64,000 bases of DNA from Chitinophagales bacterium. GTDB taxonomy: Bacteria; Bacteroidota; Bacteroidia; Chitinophagales; Saprospiraceae. Positions 34,862 to 44,298 of the stretch are shown one piece after another. The translations under genes and the position numbers were made by a program. Position 1 is the stretch's first letter, and each line of letters opens with the position of its first letter. The DNA lies in assembly GCA_017303475.1 (NCBI GenBank), contig JAFLBO010000006.1, forward strand, positions 1-64,000, given 5' to 3'. Under the pieces are notes generated by a model. It saw only the letters and a list, made by a program, of their open reading frames with translations. It ran no database searches and was not told where the DNA came from.

Positions 34862-37800
34862 ATGAAACCGTATCTACACCTTTTGTGTATGTGCTTCGGC
34901 TGTCTGTTGTTTGCGGCTGGAGTCCATGCCCAAACGCCCGTTGCTTCTTATGCTTTTTCGGGCAATGCAAAGGACGGATCTACTTTTGCGAATCACGCAG
35001 CAGTAAACGCCGCTACCCTCACGCAGGATCGATTTGGCTGGTCAAACAGCGCATTTTTGTTTGATGGTACACAAAGTGGCATTCGCGCCAATGCAGCTTC
35101 GCAGCTCAATTCAGCCAATGCAACCATCAGCTTTTGGGTCAATCCCAATGAATTTCCGGCTCAGGGCGAGGCCTTTATATTGTCGCACGGCGGTTGGCAG
35201 CAACGCTGGAAAATTTCGCTGCCTTCACATGGCAAACCTGTTTTCACCACCCACTCGGGCGGTGTTTGCTGCAGCGATATGGATTCCGGAACGCCCCTTC
35301 AAACGGGCGCCTGGACGCATGTGGTGATGGTGCATGATGGCGCAAAGGACATCATTTATTTTAACGGTGTTCAGGTGAATGAAAAAAACGTAACCGGCGC
35401 GCTGGATGTTACTACGCACCCATTGGGTATCGGGTATGATCCAATAGATAATGCCAATTATTTTAACGGCGCATTGGACGAAGTGCAATTGTATGATGTA
35501 GCGCTGGACGCTACCCAGATTGCAGCTTTATATGCGAATCAAAACACGCCTCCTGCTATTCCACAGGGAGCGGTTGCGCAATATGCTTTTGATGGTACAG
35601 GGGAAGATGCCTCTACCTTCGGCAACCATGCAGATGTGTACACTGCTAAGGCTACTACGGACCGTTTTGGTTTTGGTCGTTCGGCGATCCTTTGTGATGG
35701 TGTTTCTACGGAAATTACGGCCGCTAATGGCGCACAGCTCAACTCGGGTACTGCAACTGTTAGTTTTTGGGTAAAAATCAATACCCTTCCGGCCAATGGC
35801 GAAGCCTTTTTGATGTCGTTTGGCGGCTGGCAGGAACGTTGGAAAATATCCCTTCCCCAGCATGGCAAACCGGTTTGGACGACCAATCACAGCAATGGTA
35901 TTTCAGACATGGATTCCGGAAATGGCAACGAACTGCCGGTAGGCGTTTGGAAACACCTGGTATTCGTTCATGATGGTGCAAAAGACAAAATTTTTATAGA
36001 TGGCGTGCTGAAGGCGGAGAAAAACGTGGCCGGCACCCTCAACAGCACCTCCAAACCATTGGGAATCGGCTACAATCCAATTGACGGCGGCAACTGGCTG
36101 GACGGCGCATTCGATGAGGTTGAACTATACAATTATGCCTTGTCTGATGCGGAAATCGCAACCCTTTATGCCAATCAGTCGGCCTTCCCGGGTACAGCAA
36201 GCGATTTGGTAGCTGCCTATCCCCTCGACGGAAACGGCTCTGATGTCAGTCAGTTTAACAACTCTGCCGAAACAGACGCTGCTGCCCAGGGTACCACCAA
36301 CCGGTTCGGCTGGGGATCAAACGCTTTAACAGGCTATGCCACAGCCACTAATTCGGCTGCCTTGCAATCTGATTTTACGACCATCAGTTTCTGGGCTAAA
36401 CCCAATGCTTTTCCCGGCAGCGGCGAGGTATTCCTTTTTTCGAATGGCGGTTGGCAGGAACGCTGGAAAATTTCATTGCCTTCACATGGTAAACCGGTGT
36501 TTACCACCCATTCCAATGGCGCTTGTTGCAGCGATCTGGATTCCGGCACACCACTTACCCTGGGGTCCTGGACGCATGTGGTGATGGTGCACGACGGCGC
36601 CAAGGATATGATCTATTTTAATGGCGTATTGGCTAATGAAAAAAATACCACAGGCGCGCTGGATAAAACCAAACATCCGCTAGGTATTGGTTATGATCCG
36701 ATCGATAACAGTGGATTCTTTGATGGCGACCTGGATGATGTACTGATTTTCAATCGCGCACTTACAGCCATTGAAATTGCAGCCTTGTACAACGCACAAA
36801 ACCAAACGCCGGTGGTGCCGGGTAATTTGGTGGCAGATTATCAGGCCAACGGAAATGCACAGGATGCAACAGCTTACAATAACCACGCTACTGTGCAGGG
36901 TGCACAACTTAGCACCGACCGTTTTGGGAAAGCCAACCGGGCTTATGCGTTTAATGGTGCAGGACAAGGGCTGGTGGCGGCCAATTCACCACAACTGAAT
37001 ACAGGCATTACAACCATCAGTTTTTGGGTTAATCCGGCATCTCTGCCGGCTTCGGGCGAGTCCTTTATCCTGTCGCATGGTGGCTGGCAGGAGCGCTGGA
37101 AAATTTCCCTCCCTTCGCATGGCAAGCCGGTATTCACCACCCATTCCGGTGGCGCTTGTTGCAGCGACCTGGATTCGGGCACACCGCTCAGCACCGGAAG
37201 CTGGACCCATGTGGTGATGGTGCATGACGGCGCTCAGGATAAAATCTATTTCAATGGGGTGAAAGTGAACGAGAAAAATGCTGCCGGCAATCTCGATCTG
37301 ACCACCAAGCCTTTGGGTATTGGTTTTGACCCAATCGATAATGCCAATTATTTCCATGGCTCATTGGATGAAGTACGCATTTACAATACGGCGCTCAGTG
37401 ATGCAGAAATTGCAGCCCTTTATGCGGCTCAAAACCAGCCTCCTGTAACAACCGATACCGAGGCGCCCTGCGCACCGTTGAACCTGAATGCAGTAGTTTA
37501 CTTTACCAATGTAGACCTCACCTGGTTGCCGGCTATGGACAATGAGGCAGTAACGGCGTACAATCTGTATCAGGATGGTGTTTTGATTGGCACCACTGCC
37601 GGATTGCAGCGTACGGTTTCCGGACTGGCGCCATTGACGGAATATGTGTTTGGCGTTTCCGCAGTAGATGCCTCCGGCAATGAATCCCTGATTACCACCC
37701 TGAAGGTTACGACCGGATTGGATGAAACGCCTGATGTTGAACCACCAACAGTGCCGGCTAATATCGGTGCAACTGCGGCATCCAATTCCGTACTGGTTAC

Positions 37801-38956
37801 CTGGGAACCATCCACAGACAATGTATTGGTAGCGGGTTATGTCATTTTGGTAGACGGCGCTGTGTTGGATACCGTTTCCGCATCTACCCTTTCGGCTTTT
37901 GTAGGCGGGCTGGATCCACTCACCCTGTACACATTCGAAGTGTATGCATTTGACCCCTCAGGGAATAATTCTGCTCCTGCAGAAATCACCGTGAGCACCA
38001 CGCAGCCTATTGATACCGGAGAGCCGGGCATGGTGGCGCACTATCCGTTTGACGGCGATGCCAAGGATGCTACCCCTTACCATAATGATGGTGTGATTGG
38101 TGGCAATCCGGTGTTTGAAACAGCCAATCACCCCGGCGGAGGTGGTCAGAATATCAAGTTTGACGGTGTGCAGGATTCTGTTCTGGTGCCTAATGCGGTT
38201 CAATTGATTTCAGACTTTGCCACTGTTTCGTTCTGGATTCGGGTGGACGATACTAACCTGGCCGATGCGGAGGCTTATGTGATCGATTTTGGTCACTGGG
38301 ATGAACGCTGGAAGATTTCCTTGCCGCAACACCTGAAAATAGTTTGGACTACCAACAGCAACAACCTGCAATTCAACCATTTCATTTCAGATATGGATAG
38401 CGGCGACGGTAATGAGATGGTAAAGGGATTCTGGTGGTATGTTACCATGGTGCATGACGGCACAAACGACGTTATTTATGTGAATGGCCAGCAAACCAAT
38501 ATCAAACCCGTTAATGGCAAGCTGAACACCACCGCCCGTCCGCTTTGTTTTGGAAGCAACCCGATTGAAGGCGGGCAATATTTCATTGGCGCGCTGGACA
38601 ATGTCAAGATCTACAACAAGGCCTTAACAGCTGGTGAGGTGTTGCAGCTCTTTAATACGGGCACCACCGGCGTAAAAGAACTCAATCAGTATCTGAAAAA
38701 ACTGGTATTGAATGTGGCGCCAAACCCGACTACCGACGTTTTGACCGTACATCATGCTTTTGATGGCAAGCAAGACCTTTTAGTGCGGGTGTTTGATGCA
38801 CTTGGCAGACAGGTAGATGACCTCCGGTTTGCCAAAAACGCCATTCCTGGCGGTGCATTTACGCTTCCGGTGCAACATTATCCAACCGGTATGTACACCC
38901 TCAATTTTGTATTGGGTGGCAAAGACCTTGGCTCGGTAATCTTTAACAAGCAATAA
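34862..38956 (+). CDS. Five-LamG, two-FN3 T9SS protein of the PUL
   Basis: 1364 aa. Signal peptide ('LHLLCMCFGCLLFAAGVHA'). Four tandem LamG/concanavalin-like domains start near residues 27, 236, 448 and 655. Two FN3 domains (about 866-1050), a fifth LamG (from about 1057) and a T9SS sorting domain (from about 1281) follow. The first four repeats are very alike in amino acids and DNA, each with 'GGWQERWKISLPSHGKPV', 'DSGTPL..G.WTHVVMVHDG' and 'YFNGV..NEKN'. No catalytic domain is seen. It is most simply a multivalent glycan-binding or scaffold protein working beside enzyme A, which carries the same LamG type. It is translated 82 bp after enzyme A in the operon. Confidence 0.85.
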   Translation: MKPYLHLLCMCFGCLLFAAGVHAQTPVASYAFSGNAKDGSTFANHAAVNAATLTQDRFGWSNSAFLFDGTQSGIRANAASQLNSANATISFWVNPNEFPAQGEAFILSHGGWQQRWKISLPSHGKPVFTTHSGGVCCSDMDSGTPLQTGAWTHVVMVHDGAKDIIYFNGVQVNEKNVTGALDVTTHPLGIGYDPIDNANYFNGALDEVQLYDVALDATQIAALYANQNTPPAIPQGAVAQYAFDGTGEDASTFGNHADVYTAKATTDRFGFGRSAILCDGVSTEITAANGAQLNSGTATVSFWVKINTLPANGEAFLMSFGGWQERWKISLPQHGKPVWTTNHSNGISDMDSGNGNELPVGVWKHLVFVHDGAKDKIFIDGVLKAEKNVAGTLNSTSKPLGIGYNPIDGGNWLDGAFDEVELYNYALSDAEIATLYANQSAFPGTASDLVAAYPLDGNGSDVSQFNNSAETDAAAQGTTNRFGWGSNALTGYATATNSAALQSDFTTISFWAKPNAFPGSGEVFLFSNGGWQERWKISLPSHGKPVFTTHSNGACCSDLDSGTPLTLGSWTHVVMVHDGAKDMIYFNGVLANEKNTTGALDKTKHPLGIGYDPIDNSGFFDGDLDDVLIFNRALTAIEIAALYNAQNQTPVVPGNLVADYQANGNAQDATAYNNHATVQGAQLSTDRFGKANRAYAFNGAGQGLVAANSPQLNTGITTISFWVNPASLPASGESFILSHGGWQERWKISLPSHGKPVFTTHSGGACCSDLDSGTPLSTGSWTHVVMVHDGAQDKIYFNGVKVNEKNAAGNLDLTTKPLGIGFDPIDNANYFHGSLDEVRIYNTALSDAEIAALYAAQNQPPVTTDTEAPCAPLNLNAVVYFTNVDLTWLPAMDNEAVTAYNLYQDGVLIGTTAGLQRTVSGLAPLTEYVFGVSAVDASGNESLITTLKVTTGLDETPDVEPPTVPANIGATAASNSVLVTWEPSTDNVLVAGYVILVDGAVLDTVSASTLSAFVGGLDPLTLYTFEVYAFDPSGNNSAPAEITVSTTQPIDTGEPGMVAHYPFDGDAKDATPYHNDGVIGGNPVFETANHPGGGGQNIKFDGVQDSVLVPNAVQLISDFATVSFWIRVDDTNLADAEAYVIDFGHWDERWKISLPQHLKIVWTTNSNNLQFNHFISDMDSGDGNEMVKGFWWYVTMVHDGTNDVIYVNGQQTNIKPVNGKLNTTARPLCFGSNPIEGGQYFIGALDNVKIYNKALTAGEVLQLFNTGTTGVKELNQYLKKLVLNVAPNPTTDVLTVHHAFDGKQDLLVRVFDALGRQVDDLRFAKNAIPGGAFTLPVQHYPTGMYTLNFVLGGKDLGSVIFNKQ

Positions 38957-39076
38957 AAACAAGAATGGATTTGATTCGGCGGGCCGGCTGGTAATGGTAT
39001 GTATGGCTTTCAAGCGGCACCTATTACCAGTCGGTTCGCCGGCCTTTCCGGATTGCGTGTATTTCAATCGGTCATC

Positions 39077-40117
39077 ATGTTACAACGATTTCCAACCAAC
39101 CCTATATTAACAACCAAAAGTATTGCCCCCAGTCAGCCGGGATGGGTAGTAGAATGTGTGTTGAATCCTGGTGTATTTCAATTTGAAGGAAAAACCTGGC
39201 TTTTGCTTCGTGTAGCAGAGCGGCCGGTACAAAAAGAAGGAATGGTTTCGCTGCCCATTTTGCGTGAGGATGGCGTTATTGAAATTCTTGAATTTAACCT
39301 CAACGATCCACATCTGAATCTTTCAGATGCCAGAATGGTAGGATACAAGGATAAAACCTACCTCTCTACCATTTCGCACTTGCGGCTGGTATGCAGTGAG
39401 GATGGTATATGCTTTAAGGAGCCGGATCATTTCCCTACCCGGATTTTTGGTCATGGAGCGTTGGAGACCTTCGGCATTGAAGATTCCCGTGTGAGTTATT
39501 TTGAGGGCACCTACCATCTTACCTACACACAGGTTTCGGAGAACGGAGTAGGTGTAGGTTTGATGCGCACGCAAAACTGGAAAGATTTTTCCCGGGAGGG
39601 AATGATTTTGCCACCGCACAACAAGGATTGCGCCTTGTTTGAAGAACGCATTGGAGGCCGCTATTACTGTCTGCACCGGCCATCCGGGATAGCGTTGGGC
39701 GGCAATTATATCTGGATAGCCTCTTCCAACGATCTGATCCATTGGGGTCGGCATGCCTGTATCCTGAAAACCCGCGAGGGTTGGTGGGATAGCGCCAGGA
39801 TTGGTGCAGGTGCAGCGCCGATTAAAACCCCTAAGGGCTGGCTGGAAATATACCACGGCGCCGATGCGCACCATCGCTATTGTTTGGGGGCTGTTTTACT
39901 GGATTTGGAGGATCCTTCCAGGGTAATTGCACGTTCTCATGATCCGCTGTTTGAGCCTGTAGCCGGTTATGAAAAAACCGGATTTTTTGGCAACGTGGTG
40001 TTTACCAACGGTCATCTGACCGATGGAGATAAAGTAACGATGTATTATGGCGCCTCTGACGAGGTGATCTGTGGTGCAACCTTCTCAGTAGAAGAAGTGT
40101 TGGCCGGATTATTATAA
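39077..40117 (+). CDS. GH130-family glycosidase/phosphorylase (beta-mannoside active)
   Basis: 346 aa from ATG 39077 (MLQRFPTNPIL); frames starting upstream cover intergenic DNA. The five-bladed propeller family GH130 is recognised by 'NPG.F', the 'GIEDSRV' segment with the likely catalytic acid D136, 'NKDCALFEE' (182-190), 'HRPSG' (200-204) and 'YHGADAHHRYCLGAVLLD'. GH130 enzymes phosphorolyse or hydrolyse beta-mannosides (beta-1,4-mannosyl-glucose, beta-1,4-mannobiose, beta-1,2-mannosides). Which subtype this is cannot be decided by eye. There is no signal peptide, so it is cytoplasmic and would act on imported oligosaccharides. An MFS transporter follows after 18 bp. Confidence 0.88.
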   Translation: MLQRFPTNPILTTKSIAPSQPGWVVECVLNPGVFQFEGKTWLLLRVAERPVQKEGMVSLPILREDGVIEILEFNLNDPHLNLSDARMVGYKDKTYLSTISHLRLVCSEDGICFKEPDHFPTRIFGHGALETFGIEDSRVSYFEGTYHLTYTQVSENGVGVGLMRTQNWKDFSREGMILPPHNKDCALFEERIGGRYYCLHRPSGIALGGNYIWIASSNDLIHWGRHACILKTREGWWDSARIGAGAAPIKTPKGWLEIYHGADAHHRYCLGAVLLDLEDPSRVIARSHDPLFEPVAGYEKTGFFGNVVFTNGHLTDGDKVTMYYGASDEVICGATFSVEEVLAGLL

Positions 40118-40135
40118 GCTGTTAAACAATTTTCC

Positions 40136-41377
40136 ATGCTGCATAAACTTACCCGAGAATTCAACTTTTTCCAATCGCATGCTCTGGGCATGCGGATGTT
40201 GCTGCTCACCAACCTGATTTATGCCTTGGTGATGCCGATCGTAGAGCTTTTTGTGGGCGCCTACATCATGCGCAATTCTACCGATGTGAGTCTGGTGGTG
40301 ATTTTCCAGCTGGCAGTGTATACGGGTATTCCGCTGACCTTTATGATTAACGGATTCCTATTGCGCAGCATTCCGATTGCCCGCTTGTATTCGCTGGGTA
40401 TGTTATTGAGCGGTATTTCCATGTTTGCCATGATGTCGCTCGATCAGCTGGATACTCTCGGCGTGTTTTTTGCCGGACTAATCATGGGGCTTTCCTATGG
40501 CTTTTTCTGGGCAAACCGGGACTTTTTAGCGCTCAACACCACAGTAGATGATAACCGGAATTATTACTACGGTATAGAAACCTTTTTTTATACCGTAACC
40601 GGCATTGTGGTGCCTTTGGCCGCAGGTGCATTTATTGCAGCATCGGAGCAAAACGGCTGGTTTGGCGGACACATCAATGTAGCCTACCATTTTCTTACCG
40701 TTGGTGTGTTTCTTTTATCGGTTTTTGCCTCCGTACTGGTTCACCGGGGCAAGTTCAACAACCCTAAAAATGCGCCCTTTTTGTTTTTCAAATTTAGCAG
40801 TTTATGGAACAAAATGCTCGGGTTGGCTTCCCTTAAAGGGGTAGCGCAGGGGTATATTGTGACGGCTCCTACCATGCTGATTATGACATTGGTTGGCAAG
40901 GAAGGTTCCCTGGGTTTGATTCAGGGCATTGCGGCGGCAATTTCGGCGGTATTACTGTATGTATTGGGGCGGGTAACAGGCCCCTCCCACCGCTTGCTGA
41001 TTTACGGTATTGGATGTGGATTGTTTGTCCTTGGCGCCTTGTTTAATGCAAGCCTGTATTCGGCGGAAGGCGTGATTCTGTTTATGCTTTGCCTGTTATT
41101 TGCCCGACCGTTGTTGGATATTGCCTATTTCCCGGTGCAACTAAAGGTAATTGATGTGGTTTCGCACCAGGAAAACCGCAACGAATTTGCCTATATTTTT
41201 AACCACGAACTGGGCCTTTACCTGGGGCGTTTGTTTGGTTGTGGTTTATTTATTGTGCTTGCCCGTTATGTGAGTGAATACTCGGCATTGCGGTATGCCT
41301 TGCTGGTGATAGCGATCGTACATTTTATGGGTTATTTTTCCATGAAAGGAATTGTACGCACACTGGAAAAACAATAG
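40136..41377 (+). CDS. MFS transporter of the PUL
   Basis: 413 aa with about 12 hydrophobic segments, for example 'LLTNLIYALVMPIVELFVGAYIM', 'LGVFFAGLIMGLSYGFFWANRDFLALN' and 'FTVTGIVVPLAAGAFI'-like stretches. It is an inner-membrane major facilitator. Its place directly after the GH130 gene (18 bp) and before an enzyme-like lipoprotein suggests it moves the released oligo- or disaccharide into the cytoplasm, where GH130 acts. The substrate is inferred from context only. Confidence 0.85.
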   Translation: MLHKLTREFNFFQSHALGMRMLLLTNLIYALVMPIVELFVGAYIMRNSTDVSLVVIFQLAVYTGIPLTFMINGFLLRSIPIARLYSLGMLLSGISMFAMMSLDQLDTLGVFFAGLIMGLSYGFFWANRDFLALNTTVDDNRNYYYGIETFFYTVTGIVVPLAAGAFIAASEQNGWFGGHINVAYHFLTVGVFLLSVFASVLVHRGKFNNPKNAPFLFFKFSSLWNKMLGLASLKGVAQGYIVTAPTMLIMTLVGKEGSLGLIQGIAAAISAVLLYVLGRVTGPSHRLLIYGIGCGLFVLGALFNASLYSAEGVILFMLCLLFARPLLDIAYFPVQLKVIDVVSHQENRNEFAYIFNHELGLYLGRLFGCGLFIVLARYVSEYSALRYALLVIAIVHFMGYFSMKGIVRTLEKQ

Positions 41378-41425
41378 ACTTCAAGCATCCAAACCACTTT
41401 CGCAAGTAGTCCAAAAAAACAATTC

Positions 41426-43156
41426 ATGCGCAAATATCTCTTACTAATCCTGTCATTCGTCGGACTGGCTGCCTGCGCTCCAGGGAAGGTCTTTTCGCCA
41501 AGTGCCCTTCCATCGGTGCAGCGTGCCATTCCACGAGTGGAAAAAATGCCCAATCATCCCAGGCCTTATGTCTATAAAGACTGGCGCAAGACGGCCCTGG
41601 CGTTTGATCAATATGTGTTTGATGAGAACCAAAAGGGGCCTTTTTTACCCCTTATTTGGTGGGATCATGCCGGTCGGAATTTCCCAGAAACCACTTTCGG
41701 GTTGTACACTGCCATTGGGGATGTACGGATGGGCCCCCATGTAAATCACGGTGAAAATCATGAAGCGCTGGGCGCATTGGGGGCCGTTATCAGTGCCAGT
41801 CTGGTGGGCATTGACAAAAGCAAACAGGACGGGCATAATTATGTGCGAATGATGCGCAACTATTTAAACCGCGATAATGGCTGGAATGTTATTCAGAATT
41901 TTACCAACAAAGGCGCTCATATTGGCGGTGGTTACGGGAATGATTTCTGGTATGAAATTCACAACAATGTGTTGTTTTTTGCCCTGGCAGATCTCTATCC
42001 GAAGGAAGAAGGATTTAATGATATACTGCACACCATCGCAGAGCAGTTTTACCGCTCGGACTCTGTGATGGGCAACAATTACAGTTACTCCTTTTTTGAC
42101 TTCAAAAACATGACACCGGGCAAGAACCATATCCCCGCACAAGAGGATGTGGCGGGTGGATATGCTTTTGTGCTATATGCTGCATGGGTGCGTTTCGGTG
42201 AAGAAAAATACCTGAAAGCGGCCCGGAACGCTATGGATGTTTTGTACAATCAAAAGGAAAACAGGTTTTATGAAGCCATGATGCCTGTAGCTGCGTACAT
42301 AGGCGCAAGGATGAACGCAGAAACAGGCACGAACTACGATATTCAGCGATTTTTAGACTGGACCTTTGACGGAACCGCAGTTGGGCGGGAGGGATGGGGC
42401 GTATTGGCCGATAATTGGGGTGGGTATGATGTGAGCGGATTGGCCGGAAGCACAGTGCATCAGGGTGGTTACGGATTTCTGATGAATACCTTTGATTTGA
42501 TGATGCCGCTTTCCGCTATGGTTCGGTATGATCAGCGATATGCCAGGGCGGTGGGTAAATGGGCATTGAATGCATCCAATGCTGCCCGTTTTTGTTATCC
42601 ATACGAAATACCGGATTCACTTCAGGCCATTTCGCAATACAAGTCGGTCACCAAACAGGTCATAGCTTATGAAGGGGTCATAAAGGAGTCGGTATATCCT
42701 GAATTCAAAGGGATTACGCCATTTGCGCAGGGCGACGGGCCATTATGGCATGAGGGAATGCCCCAGCAAACCATGTTTTCCGTTTATGGAAGCGGACATG
42801 TTGGTTTTTTTGGTGGCGTCATTCAGGCTACCAATGTGCCGGAAATACTCCGTATTGATTGCGGGGCCACAGATTTTTACGCCAAAACGGAGGCGTATCC
42901 CACCGGGTTATATTACAACCCTTACGATACCGCACGGACCGTGCAGTATGAAACCGGCTCAGAGAAGGTAGATGTGTACGACACAGTTTCCAGAACCTTT
43001 TTATACAGGGGGGTAAAGGGCAAAGTACTGATTTCCATTCCGCCGGATGCAGCCAGAGTACTGGTGGCAGTGCCTGCCGGGGCCAGATACCGTGTAAAAA
43101 ACGGGGTGTTGTTGGCAGGGAAAGTGCCGATAGATTTTGGATATGGGCCAAAATGA
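41426..43156 (+). CDS. PUL enzyme-like protein B: lipoprotein paralogue of enzyme A
   Basis: 576 aa. Lipobox in 'LSFVGLAACAPG' (Cys17). The rest aligns end to end with the first about 535 residues of the protein at 31642: 'MPNHPRPYVYKDWRK', 'GIDKSKQDGHNYVRMM', 'YGNDFWYEIHNNVLFFAL', 'MNAETGTNYD', 'NWGGYDVSGLAG', 'MVRYDQRYARAVGKWALN' and 'EAYPTGLYYNP'. It lacks the Ig, LamG and T9SS domains. It therefore looks like a periplasm-facing or surface lipid-anchored member of the same unrecognised family, perhaps acting on shorter chains than enzyme A. It ends the PUL. Confidence 0.78.
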   Translation: MRKYLLLILSFVGLAACAPGKVFSPSALPSVQRAIPRVEKMPNHPRPYVYKDWRKTALAFDQYVFDENQKGPFLPLIWWDHAGRNFPETTFGLYTAIGDVRMGPHVNHGENHEALGALGAVISASLVGIDKSKQDGHNYVRMMRNYLNRDNGWNVIQNFTNKGAHIGGGYGNDFWYEIHNNVLFFALADLYPKEEGFNDILHTIAEQFYRSDSVMGNNYSYSFFDFKNMTPGKNHIPAQEDVAGGYAFVLYAAWVRFGEEKYLKAARNAMDVLYNQKENRFYEAMMPVAAYIGARMNAETGTNYDIQRFLDWTFDGTAVGREGWGVLADNWGGYDVSGLAGSTVHQGGYGFLMNTFDLMMPLSAMVRYDQRYARAVGKWALNASNAARFCYPYEIPDSLQAISQYKSVTKQVIAYEGVIKESVYPEFKGITPFAQGDGPLWHEGMPQQTMFSVYGSGHVGFFGGVIQATNVPEILRIDCGATDFYAKTEAYPTGLYYNPYDTARTVQYETGSEKVDVYDTVSRTFLYRGVKGKVLISIPPDAARVLVAVPAGARYRVKNGVLLAGKVPIDFGYGPK

Positions 43157-43196
43157 TCGGTATTGAGCCAGATTTTGTTATTTTTTTAGGGAATGC

Positions 43197-43228
43197 TTGG
43201 TGAATTATTTGAGTAAATAATACCTTTG
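43197..43228 (+). promoter_or_regulatory. Promoter of the tRNA-Ala gene
   Basis: TTG (43197-43199), 21-nt spacer, TACCTTTG (43221-43228), ending 12 bases before the tRNA. A good match to the Bacteroidota consensus. Confidence 0.65.
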
Positions 43229-43239
43229 CGTCCCGCTCA

Positions 43240-43312
<73 letters not shown>

Positions 43313-43313
43313 C

Positions 43314-43347
43314 AAAAGCCTGGTTCTACTGGAATCAGGCTTTTTTT
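43314..43347 (+). terminator. Terminator of the tRNA-Ala gene
   Basis: GCCTGGTTC (43318-43326) pairs with GAATCAGGC (43332-43340) and is extended by A/T pairs, followed by seven T. The same hairpin follows each downstream tRNA-like unit. Confidence 0.85.
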
Positions 43348-43356
43348 ATGGAAAAA

Positions 43357-43421
43357 GGCAGCTGGTAGCGCGTCCCGATTGGCCATCGGGAAGGTCATCG
43401 GTTCGACCCCGTTATCCTCCA
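43357..43421 (+). pseudogene. tRNA-like unit 1
   Basis: Begins GGCAGCTGGTAGCGCG (D-arm-like), then CCCGA-TTGGCCA-TCGGG in the anticodon-arm position, whose 7-nt loop would show GGC, then the intact 3' half of the tRNA-Ala. The 5' acceptor strand is missing, so it cannot form a normal acceptor stem. Confidence 0.7.
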
Positions 43422-43465
43422 CAAAAGCCTGGTTCTGCTGGAATCAGGTTTTTTTTATGGGAAAA

Positions 43466-43530
43466 GGCAGCTGGTAGTGCGTCCCGATTGGCCATCGGGA
43501 AGGTCATCGGTTCGACCCCGTTATCCTCCA
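43466..43530 (+). pseudogene. tRNA-like unit 2
   Basis: Same build as unit 1, with GTAGTGCG in place of GTAGCGCG; the loop still reads TTGGCCA. No 5' acceptor strand. Confidence 0.7.
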
Positions 43531-43575
43531 CAAAAGCCTGGTTCTGTTGGAATCAGGCTTTTTTTATGGGAAAAA

Positions 43576-43640
43576 GGCAGCTGGTAGCGCATCCCGATTG
43601 GTCATCGGGAAGGTCATCGGTTCGACCCCGTTATCCTCCA
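43576..43640 (+). pseudogene. tRNA-like unit 3
   Basis: Same build, but the loop is TTGGTCA, so the triplet in the anticodon place is GGT. No 5' acceptor strand. A terminator hairpin follows. Confidence 0.7.
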
Positions 43641-43678
43641 CAAAAGCCTGGTTCTGCTGGAATCAGGCTTTTTTTTAT

Positions 43679-43708
43679 GCCTGGTTCTGAAAAGACCGGG
43701 CTTTTTTT
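43679..43708 (+). terminator. Final terminator hairpin after the tRNA array
   Basis: GCCTGGT and ACCGGGC pair around a short A-rich loop (one G-U pair), followed by seven T. It is a shortened relative of the hairpin that ends each array unit. Confidence 0.7.
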
Positions 43709-43749
43709 GTGCCCTTTTATATCTTTATCCCGTTTAAAATCTACCATCC

Positions 43750-44298
43750 ATGTCCGTTTCCAGAAATAGTATACTGATCGTTTTCCTGCTGTTGCATACC
43801 GCCGTTCTGTGTGCCCAGAAAGCCCCTCGTTTTGCCAAAACACCTGTAGGCGATTCCGGCGCATCCATATACCTCCCCGGCGCGCCCACAGAACAAAACG
43901 TATCCTACTCCCCCGACAGCTCGCGGGTGTACACCATAGAAACGGTAGACAGCACCCAGGGCGCTGCGTATCATTTTGGCGCTATCGTGGTGAATCTGAA
44001 CCATGTAGACCTCAAAGCCATAGAGGAAGACATGCTCACCCAATACATGGACTACCTCAAAGAAACCTTTGATGTAAAACAGGCTGTCGGCTACGGCAAG
44101 GGGCATACCCTGGACACCCACCCCAGCGCCAAAGGCATGCTCGATTATTGGCTCGACGGCTCAGGCTCCCATTGGGCTGTAAAAGGCTGGGCAGCGGAAT
44201 CCACCCTTTTTGTGCTGTTCATTTATGGCCCCGAGGATTACCCGAATGTGAATGTGGCGCAGCTGTTTTTGAACGGGGCGAGGTTTGCGGGGGATTGA
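43750..44298 (+). CDS. Secreted protein of unknown function (182 aa)
   Basis: 182 aa with a signal peptide ('ILIVFLLLHTAVLCAQ'). The mature part begins 'KAPRFAKTPVGDSGASIYLPGAPTEQNVSYSPDSSRVYT' and has an alpha/beta pattern with 'VVNLNHVDLKAIEEDMLTQYMDYLKETF' and 'LFVLFIYGPEDYPN'. It is probably periplasmic. No family is recognised. The product of short neighbour frames is not supported. It sits between the tRNA array and a 460-bp gap. Confidence 0.75.
   Translation: MSVSRNSILIVFLLLHTAVLCAQKAPRFAKTPVGDSGASIYLPGAPTEQNVSYSPDSSRVYTIETVDSTQGAAYHFGAIVVNLNHVDLKAIEEDMLTQYMDYLKETFDVKQAVGYGKGHTLDTHPSAKGMLDYWLDGSGSHWAVKGWAAESTLFVLFIYGPEDYPNVNVAQLFLNGARFAGD

Larger units (their letters stand above)
43313..43680 (+). 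repeat. Tandem array of tRNA-Ala-derived units (period 109-110 bp)
   Basis: The segment from AGGTCATCGG to the CCTCCA end plus the terminator hairpin occurs at 43283, 43392, 43501 and 43611 (spacings 109, 109, 110). The first is the real tRNA. The next three are joined to a different 5' part with a poly-T, ATGG(G)AAAA spacer and a short tRNA-like front. Confidence 0.92.

Noticed and set aside
43357..43640. Three functional extra tRNAs
   Set aside because: They lack the 5' acceptor strand, so no acceptor stem can form with ATCCTCC.
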